A DNA stretch of 64,000 nucleotides from Saccharum officinarum. Its lineage: Eukaryota > Streptophyta > Magnoliopsida > Poales > Poaceae. Below the pieces are notes generated by a model. That model ran no database searches, was not told where the DNA came from, and saw only the letters and a program-made list of their open reading frames with translations. Below, one piece after another: positions 60,252-64,000 of this stretch. How positions within the stretch are numbered: the stretch's first letter is position 1; every line of letters begins with the position of its first letter. The position numbers were made by a program, and so were the translations under genes. Location of the stretch: positions 115,240,680 through 115,304,679 of the forward strand of contig CM036160.1 of the NCBI GenBank assembly GCA_020631735.1, in the 5' to 3' direction.

Positions 60252-63200
60252 TGTAACACTCCGGTGTTAAGCAATGCATTTTTGCATGGCAATCATATTG
60301 CATAGCATTCATATCATTATAATCATGTATGATAATGGTATAATTCGATTAAAATAAAAGCTTAAACATGCTATATTTAATGGACTATAATAATATGATA
60401 ATCACATTATATCAAAAGCCTTGCAACCATAATTCTTACATCACTTGGAACCCTAGTTCAATCTTTGGAGCAACTAGATGACTCAAATTTTGTCAAAAAC
60501 TTGTTCAAAAATATTTATTAAAAATATTCAAAAATATCTCCTATTTTAGCTTTTATTCTGCCATTCAAAATCTATTAAGAATTTTCAGTTGACCCCTTAA
60601 TCAAAGTTGTAGAGAATTTATTTCTGAGCAACTTTTATTTTTGGGTCAATTCCAGAAAATGTCTTCTTCTTGTTCAAAATGTAGTTTGAAGTTTGAATTT
60701 CATTTGATTTGAAATTGAAAAAAAAAAACCGAATTTCGCCTTAGCAGGCCGCCGCCCCGGATTCGGCCCGCTGGCCGAATCGGCCCGCGCAGCTCTTCGC
60801 GCGCGCACGCCCGCGCGACGCAGGCGGCCCGGCCCGCGACCACCCGGCCTCCCTCCTCCTCCCGCGCGCCGCGCACCTCGCTGGCCGCCGCGACAGAGCG
60901 CGCTCGCCGCGTGTCGGCCATGCGCTGTCGCCGCTCGCCGCGCGTCGCCTCCGCTCTGCCCTCCCGCCAGCTCGAGCGCGCTCAAAACCGCCTGCCCGAG
61001 CCCTCCTCGCTCCCTCACTCCCACCCTCGCTCGCCAGCCGCTCCTTCTCTCCCAAACCGAGCGGGCGAACGGCTCACCGCCGCGAGCTCCGACTTCGCTC
61101 CCCCGTTCCGACGTCGGAAATCCACCACCGCCAAATCCATCTTGCACCGAGCTCCGCCCCATCCTCTCCTTCTCCGAACAAGCGTCGCCAGCCCCTCCTT
61201 AGCCACGGTAGGGTTCAATTTCCGGCCGCCTCGCCGCGCCACCGCGACGGTGCCGCCGAGCCGTGCTCCGCCCACCGCCTCGCTCGTTCCTTCTCCCTCT
61301 TCCCAAGCCTCCCTCTCGAGTCCGCTAGCTCCTTGCGAACGTGGTGCGCGAGCTCGCTGGTCGTGGTTCGGCCGGAGCCGGCCGTTGGCCGCGACCGCCG
61401 CCGCGGCGTCAGGCCTGTGGACGCCGGCGACGCGACGCGCTCGGGTCCCCCCCTCTCGGTGGGCTGGACCGCGCCTGCGGGCCGAGCCCCGAGCAGGCCG
61501 GCTCGGTCTTCTCCCCGCGCGCGCAAGCTGGGCCGCGGCAGCCGTGGGCCGCTTGTTTTTCCCGGGCCGGCCCAGCGTCTTAAAAAGAAATCCATTTCCA
61601 TTTTCTTTTTATTATTCTTGATAAAAATACTTTGAAAAATATGTTTAGCAGTCATTTCAGCTCCAAAAAATTATGAAATAAATTTCTTTAGATGCAATGG
61701 AACCAGATCTATGATCTAAAATTATTGCATGTCATATTTGATGTACTTTTCTGTAGAGTTTTTAATTAACTATTGAAATGGCTGTTTTCTTGTTAATTGC
61801 TTAATAAATCCTAGAAAAATCAGAAAAATATGATTCCAAGTTTATTAATCTTTTTATGCCATGTACTTGCTAGGGAAATTTTATCTCATGACTGTTCTGT
61901 AGAAAAATGTATAGTGTAGTTCAAAAGCTTCCTATCACTGATAATTGTTATTTTTGTTATTTAAATAAATTTGAATAAAAACATGCAAGTGATAATTTTT
62001 CCATAGTGTTTGTTTAGGTAGTAGATAGTAGAAAAATTCCTAAATCTGTTGTTTGATACTTTTCATAATGTAAAGTATTTTAAATATCTATTTGAGGCCA
62101 TAGTTTGTTATTTTTGTATAGTAAGTTCTAATTATCCAAATGCAGTAAAAATTTTGTGTCATGCTAGTTTTGATATTATTAATCCACTGTAATTTTCTAA
62201 GATTTTTCTAAGCTACTAAAATATATGTTGCTGTTCAAGCATAGGGCTAATTAGGGTTTCATTCATTCTTTAATGCAAAAATAGTTAGTAAACTATACTT
62301 TGGTGTATCTTTGAAGCATCTTGAGTGTTCACGTGCCCTTGCATGGTAGAGAATAGTGGTGGTAGTTTGCGAGTACATGTTCTTGGATGACGTAGACTAC
62401 CTTGTAGAAGAGTCATAAGTTCCACATAATCCGATGGCATAATACATTCATTACACCGTATGCATTCCGCATCTTCATCATCTCATGTCACTTCTGCATT
62501 TCACCTATGCATGTTGCACTCATACTTCTGCATCATACAGGATCGCAGGAAGTGGTTCCGGCAGTTGTTCCCGAGGACGCAGAGGAGCAGCCCGAGGAGC
62601 CGGAGCCAGCAGAAGTAGAAGAGGAGTCCGGTGAAGAGCTTCCGGAGTGCCCCGACCATCGTCCCAGCTCCTTCGAGCGAGGCAAGCCCCGGAGCATTTC
62701 TCCCCGGTTTGCAAATAATTAATTATTAATTTTATTTAATCTGATGCATTAAGTTTAGGAGTTGTTTGCAAACGTTGCTGCATTATACCTTGTTCCACCT
62801 TGTTTTACCGATCCTTGTCACCCTGGTGTCCACGGTCAATACTTGCTTAGCTTGCTTAGACCGGTAGAAGTCGGGTGATTGCCTGTCATCCGCGAGCTAT
62901 AGGGGATTACCTGGTTTTGTGAAAGAGATGTCATGTGAGAATAACTCAGTGTGGAAATGAATGTGAGACCGGGCGGAAGCTTGCAGGGTTCTGGACTGTA
63001 GTGTCTTCCGTCTGTGTCGATTAAGGACCGTCCGATGTCGGGCCTCGGGTCATGTTGAACGCATGCCTCACATTTAGCTGGCCGGATAAAGTACCTTTCG
63101 ACCGCGAAGCCGGGAGATTATTCGGGCCGAGTGGATTGCCCGCAACGCACTGTACCGGAGCAGTAGTGGCAGGAAACGGGGGCGCGATGATAAGGCCAAA

Positions 63201-64000
63201 GAGCAGTCGGGCGGCCCCCGGGTACATGTGGTTCCTGGCAAGCTCGCGACTTTACCTGAATGGTTGACTCGGTGACCAATACCTCACTTTAGCGGGTGAG
63301 TGAGGTTTGTGTGAGGAATAAATTACCAGCTGGTCAATAACCGATTCGAATCGCCATCGTTCACTGGATAGTGAACACTTGACTTGAGTTACTTCATCGT
63401 AGTAATATGGATACAACACTTGGATAGTTATGAGAAAATGACATGGTAATTATTGTCAAATATCAATGGTAATCCTTGCTTGCTCAATTACATGGTTACT
63501 TTAGCATAAAGTGCAAATATAGTTGACAGGAGAATAAAGATTTAGAAGATGACATGCTTTTGTAAATGATTTGCTAAGCTAAAAATGCTTTTCTTGCAAA
63601 TGAGTCAGCTACCCCACCAAAAAGCCTATCATGATCCTTGGAGTCTTTTTGTTTTGGTTCTGTCGGGTAAGTCTAGCTGAGTACCTTCTCGTACTCAGGG
63701 CTTTGTTCCCACTTGTTGCAGATGGACAGATGTACTATGGTTATTGTATCAACTGTCTCTACCCTGCGATGGGCGAAGCCTAGGACCATGGGCAATGGTC
63801 ACTCACTACTCCTCGCCTGATGCTTTTGTGGGAGATGATCGCGAGCTGGCACTGTATTTTGAAAAGATGTGTGTGTGTGTGTGCTTTGAACTAATGCTTC
63901 GCTACTTTATTTGAAACTGGTTTGTAATAACTATGTTTAAACTCCGATGTATTTTGTGCCGCAAACTGCTGTGTAACTTATGAAGGTAATCGCTGAACTT
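60252..64000 (+). repeat. LTR family 1 (copy 3), runs off the window
   Basis: Starts TGTAACACTCCGGTGTTAAG and aligns with 21,364 onward. By that alignment about 150 bases of the LTR lie past the window end. A GC-rich block is at about 60,740-61,580. The candidate target duplication at its left is TTGAT (60,247-60,251). Whether it is a solo LTR or the 5' LTR of a full element cannot be seen here. Confidence 0.78.
62541..62722 (+). other. LTR-embedded acidic reading frame, copy 3 (open)
   Basis: After CATCATACAG, a frame of 60 codons runs to TAA at 62,720-62,722. It is rich in Glu and Pro (EDAEEQPEEPEPAEVEEE) and ends PDHRPSSFERGKPRSI plus a short tail. Upstream codons extend the frame to an ATG at 62,507. 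This is the only intact copy of family 1 in the window. Confidence 0.45.

Noticed and set aside
60674..61655. Long frames (up to 236 codons) on both strands in the GC-rich block of the LTR, and similar ones at 4,246-5,175, 11,926-12,531, 16,300-17,281 and 21,711-22,711
   Set aside because: Frames are not shared among copies of the same LTR and are Pro/Arg/Ala-rich, as expected for stop-poor GC-rich DNA.

Overview
The window is plant nuclear DNA from a grass. The likely tribe is Andropogoneae (the sugarcane, Miscanthus, sorghum and maize group), but I infer this only from repeat types and from very GC-rich host exons. There is no bacterial, organellar or CRISPR-like content, and I found no tRNA or rRNA gene. 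Most of the 64 kb is nested retrotransposon sequence. Three host loci are visible: a broken gene of unknown function (29.1-30.7 kb, minus), an intronless nepenthesin-type aspartic protease resembling Arabidopsis AED3 (32.8-34.1 kb, plus), and an eight-exon MORN-repeat phosphatidylinositol-4-phosphate 5-kinase (50.8-54.8 kb, minus).

Positions 1-29,075 read as one old Ty3/gypsy element. Its 5' LTR starts just left of the window and its 3' LTR is at 28,709-29,075. It holds broken gag-pol, then a multi-exon gene on the opposite strand between pol and the 3' LTR. Other elements have inserted into it. A chimeric block (about 3,019-12,866) joins an L1-type LINE fragment, a 4-kb LTR and a partial inverted element. 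A reverse solo LTR (14,091-18,389, TSD GAAAC) follows. A solo LTR (20,145-27,082, TSD GCAAC) has itself been entered by a 4-kb solo LTR (21,364-25,323, TSD GAAAG) and by a second solo LTR of its own family (25,476-26,922, TSD ACCTC). The right end of the gypsy element cuts into, or abuts, the last exon of the unknown host gene.

Right of the protease gene lie two copies of a repeat with TACTAGTAA-like ends (35.2-37.3 and 37.3-41.8 kb). The first may carry a captured host-gene fragment. The second holds a small non-autonomous LTR retrotransposon (38,195-40,893). Next come a degenerate GCAACAT array, a hAT element with a perfect 8-bp TSD (43,330-44,161), a solo LTR rich in GACCGGAC palindromes (44,191-46,300, TSD ATCTC) and two MITEs. 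The kinase gene follows. The window ends in two further 4-kb LTRs: a reverse one (from 56,271) interrupted at 60,252 by a forward one that runs off the end.

The most unusual signals are two. First, a short acidic reading frame ending in F-E-x-G-K-P-R-x-I sits at a matching place inside at least five copies of two different 4-kb LTR families. Second, the antisense gene of the gypsy element can be followed exon by exon across three nested LTR insertions and has a TATA box of its own.
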